This document shows, in pieces, positions 32,106 to 32,514 of a stretch of DNA of 32,514 bases (position 1 is its first letter; every line of letters starts with the position of its first letter). The stretch spans positions 1 to 32,514 of the forward strand of contig JAAUSG010000031.1 of assembly GCA_012034055.1 (NCBI GenBank), given 5' to 3'. Below the pieces are notes generated by a model. That model was given only the letters and a program-made list of their open reading frames with translations, made no database searches and was not told where the DNA came from. Position numbers and translations under genes: made by a program. Origin of the DNA: Leptolyngbyaceae cyanobacterium RU_5_1. Lineage in GTDB: Bacteria > Cyanobacteriota > Cyanobacteriia > Leptolyngbyales > Leptolyngbyaceae.

Positions 32106-32399
32106 GTGTTCATACGACTTGCAGAACAACACCGCCAGTTCGTCCAAGACTTGGTGATGAACCTCAAGGCTCTCGCGATCGTGCTAGAACGGCAGGGCTA
32201 TCTGGCATCCTGTTACACCTGCGGTGGGCAGATGAACAGCGCTTCTTTCATGGTAAGTCTGGCAGATAATCATCTGATCCGCTTCTTGGTGTCTGACTAT
32301 GGCATCACCTGGACAGAAATGCGAGACGATCGCGAATTGATGAAACTGGAGGGAGCAGAGGCAATTAGCCAGCTTCAAGACCTGGACAAACCTGGTTAA
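32106..32399 (+). CDS. DUF1815 family protein (97 aa)
   Basis: The sequence (MFIRLAEQHRQFVQDL at the start, then a YTCGGQMNSASFMVSL segment and RFLVSDYGITWTEMRDD) matches what I recall of the short conserved cyanobacterial DUF1815 family. Length is normal at about 97. It is a soluble alpha/beta protein with a CxxC-like pair of nearby cysteines (SCYTC) near residue 36-39. Function is unknown. Start GTG 32106, preceded by GGAGGA. It is a stand-alone gene near the right edge. Confidence 0.88.
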   Translation: MFIRLAEQHRQFVQDLVMNLKALAIVLERQGYLASCYTCGGQMNSASFMVSLADNHLIRFLVSDYGITWTEMRDDRELMKLEGAEAISQLQDLDKPG

Positions 32400-32514
32400 A
32401 TATCAGGTCAAACCGTCCCAGTACCATTCGCCAACAGCAGCAGAGAGTGTGGGATAAGCGTGTCTAGTGCTTTGACTAGCTCAACTCCAGATTGGGGATT
32501 TCAATCAAGTTACC

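Overview
The window comes from a cyanobacterial chromosome, probably a filamentous or Leptolyngbya-like lineage (the lineage is inference). The HIP1 octamer GCGATCGC and its core recur throughout. The gene set is cyanobacterial: SufR-SufBCDS, the ferredoxin:thioredoxin reductase catalytic subunit, NblA, a DUF1815 protein, aconitase B and a long-form HflX. Intergenic spaces carry many fold-back repeats. No rRNA, tRNA or CRISPR array was recognised.

Layout. 1-113: cut-off N-terminus of an IS630-type transposase. 210-470: SemiSWEET sugar transporter. 564-2497 (minus): a retropepsin-like protease, an unknown protein and a PD-(D/E)XK nuclease-like protein. 2583-5573 (minus): an HU-family protein and acnB. 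5574-6385: non-coding, with two fold-back elements. 6386-11131 (minus): a SulP anion transporter (STAS plus cNMP-like domain, frameshifted), an HD-domain/cNMP-like protein and an orphan cNMP-like module. 11399-13735: an anti-sigma-type ATPase, a STAS protein and, convergent, a class III nucleotide cyclase with an altered catalytic site. 14224-21600: the iron-sulfur assembly locus, with sufR divergent from ftrC-sufB-[two extra genes]-sufC-sufD-sufS. 21814-24497: a small protein gene divergent from a 2OG-Fe(II) dioxygenase/cysteine-desulfurase-like operon. 24678-26820: pentapeptide-repeat protein, class I aminotransferase and nblA. 27552-32399: unknown two-domain protein, PhoU-like protein, HflX (frameshifted) and DUF1815 protein.

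How the genes work together. Two CAAC-N6-GTTG palindromes lie between sufR and ftrC. SufR keeps the C-x12-C-x13-C-x14-C spacing for its cluster, so it probably controls its own gene and the operon. That operon here begins with ftrC, a 4Fe-4S enzyme, and carries a protease-like/nuclease-like pair between sufB and sufC. The same two protein families also occur at 564-2497. The SulP, ATPase, STAS and cyclase genes form a plausible anion or nucleotide signalling neighbourhood. The dioxygenase and the Cys-less desulfurase homologue are translationally coupled, and they are the best candidate here for an uncharacterised pathway.

Caveats. Three conserved genes (sulP, sufD, hflX) are each broken by one single-base frameshift at or near a homopolymer. 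This may be sequence error rather than biology. All family names come from reading the sequence; no database search was run.
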